DNA from: Ambrosia x helenae
Taxonomy: Eukaryota; Streptophyta; Magnoliopsida; Asterales; Asteraceae
DNA length: 64,000 nt
NCBI GenBank assembly: GCA_030844895.1
Contig: CM061226.1
Span: forward strand, 50,094,898-50,158,897
Direction: 5' to 3'
The notes under the pieces are model-generated. The model saw only the letters and a list, made by a program, of their open reading frames with translations, was not told the DNA's origin and made no database searches. This document shows, piece after piece, positions 1 through 10,702 of this stretch; position 1 is the stretch's first letter, and each line of letters begins with the position of its first letter. The translations under genes were made by a program, and so were the position numbers.

Positions 1-1
1 G

Positions 2-82
2 GAGCTTGAGGTGACGGAGACTGAGGCGGCCAAGGAGTTTCAGGTTGAGGAACCAGTGGGCAATGAAGGATGTGATGACTAG
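2..82 (+). pseudogene. C-terminal end of antisense additional ORF of the Tat element
   Basis: An open frame enters from the left edge and ends at TAG 80-82. It encodes an acidic tail (ELEVTETEAAKEFQVEEP, then GNEGCDD). The same tail occurs in broken form on the minus strand at 10,703-10,920 (KEAEVAKEFQVEA, then VGDEGYND). In both places it lies downstream of integrase and on the strand opposite to pol, which is where Tat-lineage elements such as Grande and Retand can carry an additional ORF. The function of this protein is unknown. Only 26 codons are visible, so the name rests on position and the second copy. Confidence 0.55.
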
Positions 83-1278
83 GCCAGAGCCCACTTTTTT
101 TTTTTAGGATATTATGTGGTGGTTTTCTAGGTGGTCGGTTTGTAAACACTTGAACAATTTTAGTTTTATGCATGTATGAACAATGAAAAGTTTGGGGTAG
201 AGGGATCTTGGTTTCAAGACGATCCCCAAATTTTCTCCTGACATGGACCATAGATGCTGCCCCCTGGTGGATAGATCCTGGTTTTGGATGAAGCCAGGGG
301 TTGACATCAAATTTTGGCTAAAATATATAAATAATATGGTAACTGCTTTGGATGTTACATCCTTGTGTTTCTTTTTAATTCCTTTGATATCCTGCAAACA
401 TTACCAAATGTAAAGTATAAACGAATAACACAAATGATACCTTTATCTCTTTTCACCAATCAAGCTCCAAAGCGTGATGAAATCGTTCTTAGTATTGTTG
501 ACATCTTAAGGATGTCCCTAGTTCTTCTTCCTTTGTCATCCTCGGGATGGTCTTCATTATTCTGAGGATGTCCCCATTGTAATATCTTTAAGACGAACTT
601 TGAGTTTTTATCATTTTTCAAGAGAGGATTAATAAACTTTAACAATAACCTGTATAAAGGCAAACATTGTCATTATACTGGCGACTGGGCCTCAAATAAA
701 CTAGGGTCAAGCCCATACATAATCTTTAGGATAACTTGGTAACAAGACCAAATGTAGCATCTTGAGGAATACTGGCGACAAGGCCTATTGTAGTATCTTA
801 GGAATTACTGGCGACAAGGCCACTGGCGACTAGGCCAAATACGAGAAAGAGACATTGAAAAATATCTAAACCTTAAGGATTCAATGTATATCCCAAAAAT
901 GATGATATTGTCAGCCACTTTTACATGGGCTGGTCCCACCATCCTGAAAATATACATGAATAACGTGTGATCCAGGCGGGGTCACTAACCCAACGTGAAA
1001 GGTAAAAACCTTTAAACCTTAGGAAGGTGTCGGACACCTTAACGTAGGAGAGGGTGGCCAGCCTTCTAGTCTTCAAAGCGTTCCATCATCAGGATGGTAC
1101 TGCAAAATTCTCAGGATGGACTATTTCTGGACCATGTTTAGTAAAAATATAAACGATTGAAATAAGTTAAGGATAAGTACTTACATATGGAGATGATTCT
1201 CTCTATCAGCCTTCACCTGCATCTTACCAGTAATCCAAACCATGGTTTCTCTTCCAGAGAGATCAGTCACGTGCATCC
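83..1278 (-). other. non-coding 3' region of the Tat element with short repeated motifs
   Basis: No gene seen. The stretch lies between integrase and the antisense ORF. It contains several copies of ACTGGCGAC(A/T)(A/G)GGCC at 678-836 and several ATCCTNAGGAT-type motifs (for example near 505, 536 and 1,085). The whole region matches the reverse complement of 9,487-10,700, including the segment around the integrase stop. Confidence 0.7.
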
Positions 1279-2002
1279 TTACACATTGTAACATTTCAAG
1301 TGAATTGCATTCCAAGATCTTGGCAGAATTTCTCCTTCCATTGTTGATAACCAATATGCTCCTTTACCAGCTTCGGAATCTATGAAGCATGGTCCTTCCC
1401 ATTTAGGAGCTAGCTTGCCATCACTTGGTTTTGTGGTATTTTGGAAGGCTTTCCTTAGTACCAAATCTCCTTCTTCATATCTTCTTACCCTTATATTTTT
1501 GTTGTAAGCTTTAGCAACCCTTTGTTGATAGGCTGCCATCCTTAACTTTGCAGCATCCTTGAGTTCATCCACAGTTTCCAAATCTTGTAATAGTGCTTCC
1601 GAGTTGGTAGTTGCATCCTGAAGATGTCTTCTGGCTCTAGGCATGACCATCTCTGTTCGCAACATTGCTTCTGTTCCAAAGACTATGGAGAAAGGTGTTT
1701 GACCTGTAGCATTCTTGGAGGTAGTTCTATCAGCCCAAAGTACAAATGGAAGTTCTTCTGCCCATTTCCCTTTCTTTTCCCCAAGCTTATTTTTCAAGTT
1801 GTTGACAATGATCTTATTTGATGATTCTGCCTGGCCATTATCCTGAGGATGGACAGGTGTTGAGGTTATCATCTTGATTCCCCAACTTTCACAAAAGTCG
1901 GTTGTCCTTTTGCTAATAAATTGAGAACCGTTATCACAAATGATTTTAGCTGGCACTCCAAATCTTGTTAGGATATTCCTCTTGATGAATGACACCACTT
2001 CT
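1279..2002 (-). pseudogene. integrase, C-terminal two thirds (Tat lineage)
   Basis: Integrase inserts the reverse-transcribed DNA into the host chromosome. The frame shows the second catalytic aspartate (CDNGSQF) and the catalytic glutamate (HPQDNGQAESSNK) with D-E spacing typical of retroviral integrases. It continues through the WADRTT and QTPFSIVFGTEA motifs to the C-terminal DNA-binding region (DLVLRKAF, LAPKWEGP, RSWNAIHL). The zinc-binding N-terminus and first catalytic aspartate are missing because the frame is cut at about 2,003, next to an LTR. The remaining 239 codons are open, so this is a fairly young remnant, but it cannot be active. The stop codon lies close to 1,279. Confidence 0.9.
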
Positions 2003-2037
2003 GCTGGTGGTGAAATCTTCAGGATAAAACTAACCTA

Positions 2038-2299
2038 TATTTTCTATGTGACATCCTTAGGATACTACAGGCAGAACAGGATTCAGGATGACACTGAATA
2101 TTATCTTATGCACATTCCAAGGATGGACTAACGAACTAACTTATTGTTATATGAATGCAGGATGATTTTACCTCATATTCTCTGAGTAACATCCTCGGGA
2201 TACTGAAGGACTAAGCATGGTTCAAGATGTAACTGTGTTTTACCTTATGCGCATCATGAGGATGGACTAACGAATTATCTTATTATGATGATATTGCAG
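2038..2299 (+). repeat. tandem duplication in the LTR U3 region
   Basis: Two diverged units of about 125-140 bp follow each other. Each has ATATT(T/C)TCT, a CATCCTNNGGATAC block, a GAGGATGGACTAACGAA-like block and ends in TGCAGG. The LTR at 60,676 has only one shorter unit. U3 duplications of this type often carry enhancer activity in LTR elements; that role here is an inference. Confidence 0.6.
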
Positions 2300-2582
2300 G
2301 TACACTTAATCAATATTAAGGCTTGTAACTGAACCCCAATGGCTATATTGTCTAATTCAAGTCAAATGAGTTGATCATTGAAGAGTAATACGTGTGGAGC
2401 AAGTCCAACACTAAAAAAATAGGTCAAAGGTGTAACCGACGAGCATTAATGAGAGGCAATAAATAAGGAAACGGTTAACCAATGTCTATATTGGTTAACC
2501 ACTCTTCAAAGACAGCTGGAAACAGTCAGGGGACTCATTAATATAGGCGGTTATCATGGGATTTTTATTATTCACTTGTAAC

Positions 2583-2592
2583 TATATAAAGG
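2583..2592 (+). promoter_or_regulatory. TATA box of the LTR promoter
   Basis: TATATAA lies in the context ACTATATAAAGGGG. The homologous LTR at 61,091 has CTATATAAATGGGG at the same place. The conserved position in both LTRs marks the likely polymerase II start about 30 bp downstream. Confidence 0.6.
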
Positions 2593-3013
2593 GGTGATTA
2601 AACGAGGATAAGACACTTGATCAACACTTAGAACTCACTTGATACCAGCTTACCAGATATAGAACGCCTGATACTCTCTCCACACACACAACACTCATAT
2701 TGTAATCTTAGCAACTCGTTTATCACCCATCCAAAGTTGTACTCTTTTCATACTTATTAATATTAACAAACAAGGCAGGGGCTTAGACTCCTCCTGAGGT
2801 TTTGTGCCGGCGATCTACTTTGATCAAGGGCTTTCCTCGTACATCGAGTGTTGTTCTCTAGTTTCATTACATTTACATTCATCGATCTTTGCCTATTTCA
2901 TCATTCTATCAGACAGTTTCATCCTCAGGATATAACTGTGCATCCTGGCCGATTTCTTTGCCATCATAAGCATAGTTGTCATATTGATAATTCTTTGTTA
3001 TATTAAACTGTCA

Positions 3014-4230
3014 TCTTCAGAAATACAATCTCTCAAAACATCCTCAAAGAGGCCAACTGAAGACATGGAGACACCATTACAACCCAGGGTGTTGGATTTT
3101 AATTCTGACATCTCTGGGGGCGTTCATCAAGGAGATTTCATCCCCATGAGCATTGGATTTTCTGCTCCTGAAACTACAATAGCACCCAGGATGACAACAA
3201 CCAGGGATCCAGGATATACACCTAGGCCATCCCGAGGATATAATAATATCGGTAACAATTTAAGTTCAAGTACTTTTGCTACTAATGATGTTGCTTCTTT
3301 GCAGGATACAAAGATTTCAAACTCCAAGCATGAAGATTTATGATGGATCCACAAATCTTGAAGAGCATGTGGCACAATACAAGGAAAGGATGGAAATAAA
3401 TCCAATCCCTGCTGATCTCAAGGAAGCATGCTTGTGTAAAAGATTCGGTTCCACCCTTACTAGTCCAGCCTTAAAATGGCTCCTAAGTGTTCCTCCCTAT
3501 TCAATTACCTCTTTTACCCACTTAGTTAACATGTTTAATAATAAGTTTTCTTGCAGTCGAACATTTGAACGTTTGCAAGTGATTTGTACAGGGTGACACA
3601 ACCACAGGGAGAATCATTAAGGGAATATATCACAAGGTTTGGGAAGGAAGCACTTGACATCCGAAACCTAGATGTCATCACAACAGTGCAAGCCTTCATG
3701 ATGGGACTACAAAAGGATTCACCTTTCTATAAAGAATTGGTGATGAACCCTTGTAGGAATCTTGATAAATTTCGAAGTAGAGCTATAGAAGCATCCTCAA
3801 GATACAACAATCCTGATCGAAAAACCACTCCCACATATGAACCTTATAAGCATAAACCATATGCTAGACTTGATAATAAAAAGGTCAATATGGTTGAGGA
3901 TGACGATGAAGAGGATTGTCCTAAACTATCAGATTATTGTTTTTCTATGGATGTAACAGGTTTAATATATGCTATGAAGGATCGTGGAGACAAAGCAAGA
4001 TGGCCAAGGAAAGATAACAAGTCAGGATGGAAGGACAAATCCAAATGATGTGCTTTCCATGAAGATTCTGGACACATCACTAAGGATTGCATTGCCTTTA
4101 GAAAGGAAATAGCATATCTTCTAAGCAAGGGCCATCTTAAGGATTTGCTAAGCAGAAAGAAGTCGAAGATTCAGGATAGCACTAGCATCCCAGAAAAAGC
4201 AGCATCTCCATCGAAAGATGCTGGCATCAT
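3014..4230 (+). pseudogene. gag polyprotein remnant of Tat element B
   Basis: Gag forms the virus-like particle. The remnant reads through three frames. The first (to about 3,343) has the N-terminal SFSAPE/TTRDPGY region. The second (about 3,300-3,596) holds the start of the retrotransposon gag domain (MKIYDGSTNLEEHVAQYKER, KWLLSVPPYSI). The third (3,584-4,048) holds its end (GESLREYITRFGKEALDI, VMNPCRNLD). A TGA at 4,046 is followed in frame by a zinc-knuckle-like motif, CAFHEDSGHITKDC. At least two frameshifts and one stop make it non-functional. The normal start is lost with the upstream deletion. Confidence 0.85.
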
Positions 4231-4833
4231 TAATTTCATTTCAGGAGGTTCAGATATTTGTGGGACATCCTATTCAGCAGCCAAAAGGCATGCGAGAGAA
4301 TGAAATCAGAAAAAGGAGAAAGACCAACAAAGACTACCATCCTAACAGATGCAAAGGTGATTAGCTTCGAAGAAGAGGATCGAGAGATCGTTCTAGAGCC
4401 TCACCATGATGGTTTGGTCATCACTTTATATATTGCTAACCATTTTGTTCGCAGGATATTAATAGATGGAGGGAGTTCAGTCAACATAATACAACTGGAC
4501 GCCCTCAAAAGGATGAACATCCCTGAGACTGAGATAGTGGCTAGATCATCTGTCTTAGTTGGCTTCAACACAGTTGGTGATATTAAACTGCCTGTGTATG
4601 TCGAGGGAATGAACTCTATCCAAAGATTCTGTGTGATAGATTCGTTATCCAGTTACAACGTTATCCTAGGGAGACCTTGGATACATGACATGAAAGTAGT
4701 TCCATCAACATATCACCAATGTCTAAAGCTGCCAACTCCATGGGGAGTCATCAAAGTCAACAATGACCAGCAAGAAGCAAAGGATTGCTACACAACATCA
4801 ATGAAGGCTTCATCCCTGTCGAAGCAAGCATAG
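4231..4833 (+). pseudogene. aspartic protease domain (Tat lineage)
   Basis: The retroviral-type protease cuts the gag-pol polyprotein. The active-site motif ILIDGGSSVNII is visible near 4,459-4,494, followed by the flap region and the C-terminal YNVILGRPWIHDM motif. The linker before it (INFISGGSDICGTSYSAAKR) is in another frame, so there is a frameshift near 4,300. The frame from 4,258 to 4,833 is otherwise open for 191 codons and ends just before the deleted RT. Confidence 0.88.
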
Positions 4834-5028
4834 AAATTAAAGCAAGATGCATAGTGCCATCCTCAGGATGTCAAAGCACATTCTGACCAAGATGCCAAAT
4901 CAATCTGCCTTGATGAAAATAACAAGGATATCACTATGCAGATCGGTAAGAACATTCCTAATTATATTGAACAAATTAAAGCCATCCTTAATCTAAAATC
5001 TCCAACAAATGTCAAGGATATATAAAGA
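4834..5028 (+). pseudogene. reverse transcriptase, almost completely deleted
   Basis: The short pre-RT region (QDVKAHSDQDAKSICLDENN, then IGKNIPNYIE) is joined near 4,963 directly to the region after the RT palm (QIKAILNLKSPTNVKDI). A stop in place of a glutamine codon follows at about 5,026. The catalytic palm with the YVDD-type motif is absent. About 300 codons expected between these motifs are missing, so element B cannot make its own DNA. Confidence 0.8.
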
Positions 5029-5609
5029 TTGACTTGCAGGATAGTAGCTCTGAACAAATTCATCTCAAAGTCCTCAGAAAAATGCAAAGAGTTCTATGAC
5101 ATCCTAAAGAAGAACAACAATTATGACTGGGGACAAAAACATGAGGCCGCACTGAAGAAATTGAAGGAATATCTTGCAGCAGCTCCACTCCTGATGAAAC
5201 CTGAAGATGGTGAACCTCTCAAGTTATATCTTGCAGTTTCTAGAAATGCAATAAGTGTAGTCTTGGTAAAAAAAACTTTGAAGGACAATAACATCCTATC
5301 TATTATGTAAATAAAAATCTACTGGATGCTGAAACCAGGTACTCACATCTTGAAAAACTTATTTTAGCTTTGATTACGACATCTACCAAGTTAAGGCATT
5401 ATTTTGAAACACATAGGATACATGTTCAAACTAATTACCCTATTAAAAATGTGCTTAGAAAACCAGAAATGTTAGGAAAAATGGCAGAATGGTCAGTGAA
5501 ATTAAGTGCTTTTGACTTGGTATATGAGCCTGGAAATGCAATCAAATCACAGGCTCTAGCTGATTTTGTGGCTGATTTCAGTAGTGACATCCTAAGTGAA
5601 GAAGTATAA
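5029..5609 (+). pseudogene. RT connection and RNase H domain
   Basis: The frame begins with the conserved RIVALNKFISKSSEKC block after the RT, continues through EYLAAAPLLMKPEDGEPL and, after a frameshift near 5,305, through PIYYVNKNLLDAETRYSHLEK and KMAEWSVKLSAFDLVYEPG. These are the usual landmarks of the gypsy RNase H that removes the RNA template. The frame ends at 5,609, just before the second RNase H. Confidence 0.85.
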
Positions 5610-5624
5610 CAAGTAAATGAAAAC

Positions 5625-6086
5625 TTAGGAAAATGGATTTTATATACTGATGGTGCTTCAAATATGAGAGGCACAGGGTTAGGATTACTACTAAAATCGC
5701 CATTAGGGGACAAAATACCCCATGCAATTAGATGTGCATTTCAAACAACCAATAATGAAGCTGAACATGAAGCTCTCATTGCTGGTTTACAACTTGCTAA
5801 GGATATGCATGTTTCAAATTTAGAAGTTTTTGTTGATTCCTTATTAATTACTAACCATTTTAACGGATCTTGTGCAGTCAAAGGTAAAAAATTAATTGAA
5901 TATCTTGAAATAGTCAAGAAATTAGCATCTTGTTTTGCAGAATTTACATTAACACAGGTACCTAGGGAAGAAAATGATGAAGTTGATGCCTTGGCAAATT
6001 TACGATCCTCCTTGAATTTACCAGAAGAATCCAAGATTCCCATCATTCACATCTTGAAGTCAGCAACTGTAAGAACTACATCTTGA
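5625..6086 (+). pseudogene. second, archaeal-type RNase H (aRNH) of the Tat lineage
   Basis: A second RNase H after the first one is a hallmark of Tat-lineage Ty3/gypsy elements. The four acidic residues of the RNase H fold are visible: Asp in LYTDGASN, Glu in NNEAEHEAL, Asp in VFVDSLL and Asp in DEVDALANL. The frame stays open from the first acidic motif to 6,086, making this the best kept part of element B. It is cut off from the rest of pol by a stop at 5,607. Confidence 0.85.
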
Positions 6087-6148
6087 GGATAACATGGTGC
6101 ATCCTGAAGATAGCACTGTACATCCTAAGGATAACAGTGTTCTAACTA

Positions 6149-6530
6149 CTCGGAATCAAAATGATAACATCAACACCTGTCCATCCTCAAGCTAATGGAC
6201 AAGCAGAATCCTCTAATAAGATCATCATCAACAACTTGAAGAAGAGGCTTGGAGAAAATAAAGTAAAATGGAAAGAAGAAAACCACTTCCAAGAATGCAA
6301 CTAGCCAAACACCTTTCTCCTTGGTCTTGGGAATAGAAGCCAAGCTCCCAACCGAGATGGTAATGCTTATAGCAAGAAGATATCTTCAGGATGCAACTAC
6401 TAATTCAGAAGTAATGCTTCAAGATCTTCAAATAGTGGATAAACTTAGGGATACAGCCAGATTGAGGATGACACCTTATCAACAAAGGATAGCCAAAGCC
6501 TACAACAAGAATATAAGCATAAGAAGATTC
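6149..6530 (+). pseudogene. integrase fragment, left of the solo LTR insertion
   Basis: The frame starts inside integrase (KMITSTPVHPQANGQAESSN) and carries the catalytic glutamate. A short deletion with frameshift follows at about 6,283, then QTPFSLVLGIEA and the C-terminal YQQRIAKAYNKN. Everything before this point (zinc-binding domain and first two catalytic aspartates) is missing between 6,087 and 6,148. The frame stops at 6,530 at the solo LTR and resumes at 9,284. Confidence 0.85.
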
Positions 6531-6638
6531 CGTAACATCGCAAAATTTTTCCCAAATTCTAATACGTACTTTTATATTTTTTTTTATCATTTATTTTATA
6601 ATGTGTCCAAGTTTTTATTTTTTTTCTACCACACAACT

Positions 6639-6669
<31 letters not shown>

Positions 6670-6672
6670 GTT

Positions 6673-6722
<50 letters not shown>

Positions 6723-6735
6723 TAATAATAATAAC
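6639..6735. repeat. (AT)n and (AAT)n microsatellites
   Basis: A run of AT dinucleotides at about 6,639-6,664 is followed by about 20 AAT units with one AAC at 6,675-6,735. Similar tracts lie at the same relative place in the other LTRs of this family (35,607; 38,605; 63,137). Confidence 0.95.
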
Positions 6736-6929
6736 CAATATAAAGTTAGACCTTTACAAACCAAACTCACTCTATTTTCGGAGCCCACCCCTCTTTGTGT
6801 TTTTTTTTCGAAGCCCAGCAAGAAGCCCAAGGTGGCCGGCCCATTCCTCCTCACCCTTCACCCTAGCCTAGGCCCATCTCCCTTGTCCCTTTCCTTTTTG
6901 TAAAAATAAAACAAAAAAAACATCACTGC

Positions 6930-6998
6930 TGCGTGACTCGAACCCGGGCTGAGAACCGGGTCAGAACACACACGCGTGCCAACCATCTGGTCTACACC
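6930..6998 (-). other. tRNA-like module, antisense to the LTR
   Basis: On the minus strand an A-box-like TAGACCAGATGG is followed 40 bp on by a good B box, GGTTCGAGTC, with a T-arm-like stem. There is no matching acceptor stem, so this is a tRNA-like polymerase III promoter module rather than a tRNA gene. Confidence 0.55.
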
Positions 6999-7627
6999 TC
7001 ACATTTGATTAAATCCCAACCCTAATTATATAAAAGCCCACTAGACCCTTGTCCCTCTTCTCCCTGTTTCCCCTAGCTGCTGCGCGCTGCTGTGTGAACA
7101 GCCAAACAGCCATGAATTTTGGAACAAATTCATCACCATTTATTGCTTTATTGACCAATAATTCAATGCGCGTAAACCATATGCACCATTAACGCGTTTA
7201 ATCAGCTCAAATCTTTCCAATTTAATCAATTATCACGCGTGAATAATAATACTCGGTCAAACTTTCTATTTTGTCACTCTCCTATGAAATCCTATAAATT
7301 AAACGCTGGTTCATGTTCTGAAAATGCCGAACAACATACCCTCACCCTTCAATTCTTCCTTTATTTCCCTCAAAGACCACGAATTCGCAGCAGTTGACTT
7401 TTGTTTTGACTCGAGATTTCGAGGCTTTGCGAGCGGGTAAGAAACAATTATTTTCTACTATATATTAATCGGCCTTTGTTCATTGATACCCCTATGATTA
7501 ATTAAGTTTTGATCGCGTGTATAAACAGATTAGAAAACTAGGGTTTTTAAGGCTTAATTGGGGAAGATGATACCAGGACGCATTGCTTTATTAACATATA
7601 AGAAACAATTTCAAACAGATATCTGTT

Positions 7628-7692
7628 CTAGATCAGCTGGTCACGCGTCCTGTTGTTAACCAACCCGTCTTGGGTTCGAATCCTAGCAACCT
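7628..7692 (+). other. tRNA-like module, sense to the LTR
   Basis: An A-box-like TAGATCAGCTGG is followed by the B box GGTTCGAATCC. It lies about 630 bp after the antisense module. The large LTRs at 48,540 and 53,060 show the same divergent order and spacing. Confidence 0.55.
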
Positions 7693-8685
7693 CAAAACTT
7701 TTTTTTAAGCTCTTTATTATATCATTATCTTTTAAAATGGTTTTAAAATACCAAAACAACTTTATAAATCGTATAAAATTTATTTTATGCAATTCAAATG
7801 GTTAAGTTTATTAAACAATTTTTAGTTTCACAAAAATCTTTTATTTATTATATATAATAAATATTACAAGTTTATTCTATTATAATTATAAAATTCTATA
7901 AAAATATCAAAACAATTATATAAATTTCCACAAAAATTATTCTAAGTTTATATAACATTAAACTTTTCTGAAATGATTTTTATTTCTGAAAAATCATTTA
8001 TTTAATATTTTTAATAAATTTTTGTTAGTTTTAAACATAAATAAATCATAATAAATTCATTTTTCATTATTTTTGCACCAAAATTTTATATAAATTGTTT
8101 CTATTTATTTGGAACAGAAATACAATTTTTAATTTAATAATTCTTTAATTTTAATATTTTTAAATATTAAAGTTATAATTTGACAATTTGAAATAAATAG
8201 ATTTAATATTCTATTTTTTTAAGAAAATAATTTTATAAAAATTATTTTCATACCTAAAACCTTATATTGTGACCATCTTTAATTTAAAATTTACAAAAAT
8301 ATTCTTGTTTATTTATTTATCAAATTTCTCGTATTTATTAAACATTTTATTTATTAATCAAACGAACACTTATCCCCAATTCGAAACTCTAGAATATATT
8401 TGTAGACTAGAAATACTTAGACATATTTATTACCTTAATTATAGGGTAATACTTGGCACCATTGGGCAACACATATTCTATTTCGCGAGACTTAACATTT
8501 TGCTAAGGTGAGTTTACATAGCCCCTTTTCTCTATTTTCACTATTTTTGGGGTGAAACATGTTTAAACATTTTATACTATCATTTACTCATATTTACTTG
8601 TGATTCAATTACATCATCATACTATCATTTGACTGTAACAAAAAGACACAGTACAATCATTAACAATGATCAAGCCGCCTGTTTA

Positions 8686-8942
8686 GATTATAGCGCTATA
8701 GGTCTGACAAACCCATCCCCCCGCATAAATTCAGGGATGATCGATAACAGTAACAACATTTAACTAACTTGCGAGTTAGTCATCAGTCGACACAAGGTTT
8801 GGTTGTGTCGACACAAGGTTTGGATTATAGCGCTATAGGTCTGACAAACCCACCCCCCTGCATAAATTCAGGGATGATCGATAACAGTAACAACATTTAA
8901 CTAACTTGCGAGTTAGTCATCAGTCGACACAAGGTTTGGTTG
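8686..8942 (+). repeat. 137-bp tandem duplication
   Basis: The unit starts GATTATAGCGCTATAGG at 8,686 and again at 8,823 and ends with GTCGACACAAGGTTTGG, which is itself repeated once at the junction. The two units differ at only a few bases, so the duplication is young. Confidence 0.9.
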
Positions 8943-9283
8943 TACAAAGACGCATTGTTACATGTCGGTCTCATACTCTACCATTATACAACAGTGATTG
9001 TTGTACAAACTATTGTTATCAAAAACCTATGTATTCTCACCAACTTTTGTTGACCCAAAATATTTTCAAACTTAACATGTTTCAGGTTCTACTTGCTTGA
9101 AGATTTGAGTTAATGCTTGAAGATGTGTGCATAGTATTATTCAATTTGATGTACGAATTCTTGTAGAACAATTGTATGTAATTTATTTAAATCATTTAAT
9201 GAAATTCATTATTCACCATGAGCTACTAAACAATCATCAATACGTGACATCCCGATGTTTCCGCCATCGGTTGGGGTGTTACA

Positions 9284-9486
9284 GATTCCAGGTGGGAGAT
9301 TTGGTCTTAAGAAAAGCCTTCCAAAATACCACCAAGCCAAGTGATGGGAAGTTAGCTTCTAAGTGAGAAGGACCCTATGTGATCGATTGTAAGGGTGGAA
9401 AAGGAGCATATTGGCTCTCGACTATGGAAGATGAAATTCTACCAAGATCCTGGAATGCAATTCACTTAAAATACTATCATATATGA
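9284..9486 (+). pseudogene. integrase C-terminal fragment, right of the solo LTR
   Basis: The frame resumes with QVGDLVLRKAFQNTTKPSDG, is broken by a stop in SK*EGP, and ends with YWLSTMEDEILPRSWNAIHL shortly before 9,486. It is the direct continuation of 6,149-6,530 once the solo LTR is removed. Confidence 0.85.
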
Positions 9487-10702
9487 AGAATCGTGTGACT
9501 GATCTCTCTAGAAGAGAAACCATGGTTCGGATTACTGGTAAATCATCTCCATATGCAGGTATCTCTCTCCATTTTATCTTGATTATTTCGTCGATATTAC
9601 AACTAAACATGGTCTAGAAATAGTCCATCCTGAGAATTTTTTAGGTCTATCCTGAAGATGGAACATTAAAGGCTAGAGGGTTGGCCACCCTCTCCTACGT
9701 TAAGGTGTCTGGCACCTTCCTAAGGTTTAAAGGTTTTCACCTTTCACATTGGGTTAGCAAACCCACCTGGAGCGCACGTATTCATGTGTATCTTCAGGAT
9801 GGTGGGACCAGTCCATGTAAAAGTGGCTGAAAATTTCATCATTTTTGAAATATACATTGAATATCTAAGGTTTAGACATTTTTCAATGTCTCTTTATCGT
9901 ATTTGTCCTAGTTGCTAGTGGCCTTGACGCCAGTTATATTTGGCCTTGACGCAAGTTATTCTAAAGATGCTACATTAGGCCTTGTCGCCAGTTATTTCTA
10001 AAGTTCATCATTATGGGCATGACCGTAGTTTATAAAAGGCTTTATCGCCAGTGTGACAACTAAGTTTACCTTTCTACAGGTTATTATCAAAAGTTTTTAA
10101 TCCTTTCCTGGAAAGGGAAAAAGACTCTGAGTCTATCTGAAAGATACAACACTGGGGACATCCTCAGAATGATGAAAATTATCCTAAGGATGTGACAAAC
10201 ATTGGGGACATCCTCAGAATGATGAAGATTGACCTAAGGATGTGACAAACACTGGAGACATCCTCAGAATGATGAAAATGATCCTAAGGACGTAAAATGA
10301 CTGGGGACATCTTCAAGATGTCATCAGAATACTTTGAAGACCATTTATCAAATTGGATGAAGGTATACATTTATTTCATACTTTATCACTTATCATTTGA
10401 TAATGGTTGCAGGATAACATAAGAACACAAGGATATAGCGTCAAAGCAGATTACCATTTTATTTATAATTAAAAGTTAATGTCAACCCCTGGCTTCATCC
10501 TAAACCAGGACCCATCCACCATGGGTCAACATCTATGGTCGAGGTCAAGAGAAAGACTTAGGGCTTCGTCTTGAAAACCAAGATCCCTCCACCCCAAACC
10601 TTTCATTGTTCATACATACAAAAAAGTAAATTGTCTGAAATTGTTCAACCACAAACTACCATCATAAACAACCATAAATGTTCTAAAAAAGTGAGCTCAG
10701 GC
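9487..10702 (+). other. non-coding 3' region of Tat element B
   Basis: No gene seen. The sequence mirrors 83-1,278. It holds repeated GGCCTTGTCGCCAGTTAT-like motifs at 9,920-10,050 and a three-copy tandem repeat at 10,150-10,310. The stretch 10,480-10,620 matches the reverse complement of 170-330. Confidence 0.75.
10150..10312 (+). repeat. three-copy tandem repeat, unit about 52 bp
   Basis: Each unit contains GGGGACATCCTCAGAATGATG followed by (A/G)T(C/T)CTAAGGA(T/C)GT, with a partial fourth unit. The unit itself contains two halves of the ATCCTNAGGAT motif. Confidence 0.85.

Larger units (their letters stand above)
1..2003 (-). mobile_element. Tat-lineage Ty3/gypsy element, 3' half, truncated
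   Basis: On the minus strand this stretch holds the second half of integrase, a long non-coding 3' region and, on the opposite strand at the window edge, the end of an extra ORF. The same order is seen in mirror orientation at 9,284-10,930, with recognisable nucleotide similarity. The element is cut at about 2,003 by the LTR of the next element and runs off the left edge of the window. Confidence 0.8.
2004..3013 (+). repeat. 5' LTR of Tat element B, 3' end deleted
   Basis: This matches the LTR at 60,676-61,590 (TATA region, the ACAAACAAGGCAG block, the GCCGGCGATCTAC block and the GATCAAGGGCTTTCCTCGTA block). The start is set where the minus-strand integrase stops matching. At 3,013 the LTR jumps straight into gag: in the other copy about 430 bp separate these two points. 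The LTR end, primer-binding site and gag start are therefore missing here. Confidence 0.75.
6531..9283 (+). mobile_element. solo LTR (TGTAACA...TGTTACA family), 2,753 bp
   Basis: The start reads CGTAACATCGCAAAATTTT (first T changed to C) and the end reads CCATCGGTTGGGGTGTTACA. The 5-bp target duplication GATTC lies at 6,526-6,530 and 9,284-9,288. The ends match the LTRs of the array at 33,104-40,350. No internal region is present, so this is a solo LTR left by recombination between two LTRs. It contains microsatellites (6,639-6,735), two tRNA-like modules, a long AT-rich middle (7,700-8,460) and a 137-bp tandem duplication. Confidence 0.92.

Noticed and set aside
6601..6903. 100-codon open frame with a long asparagine run
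   Set aside because: It is the translation of the (AAT)n microsatellite in the solo LTR; no protein features beyond the repeat.
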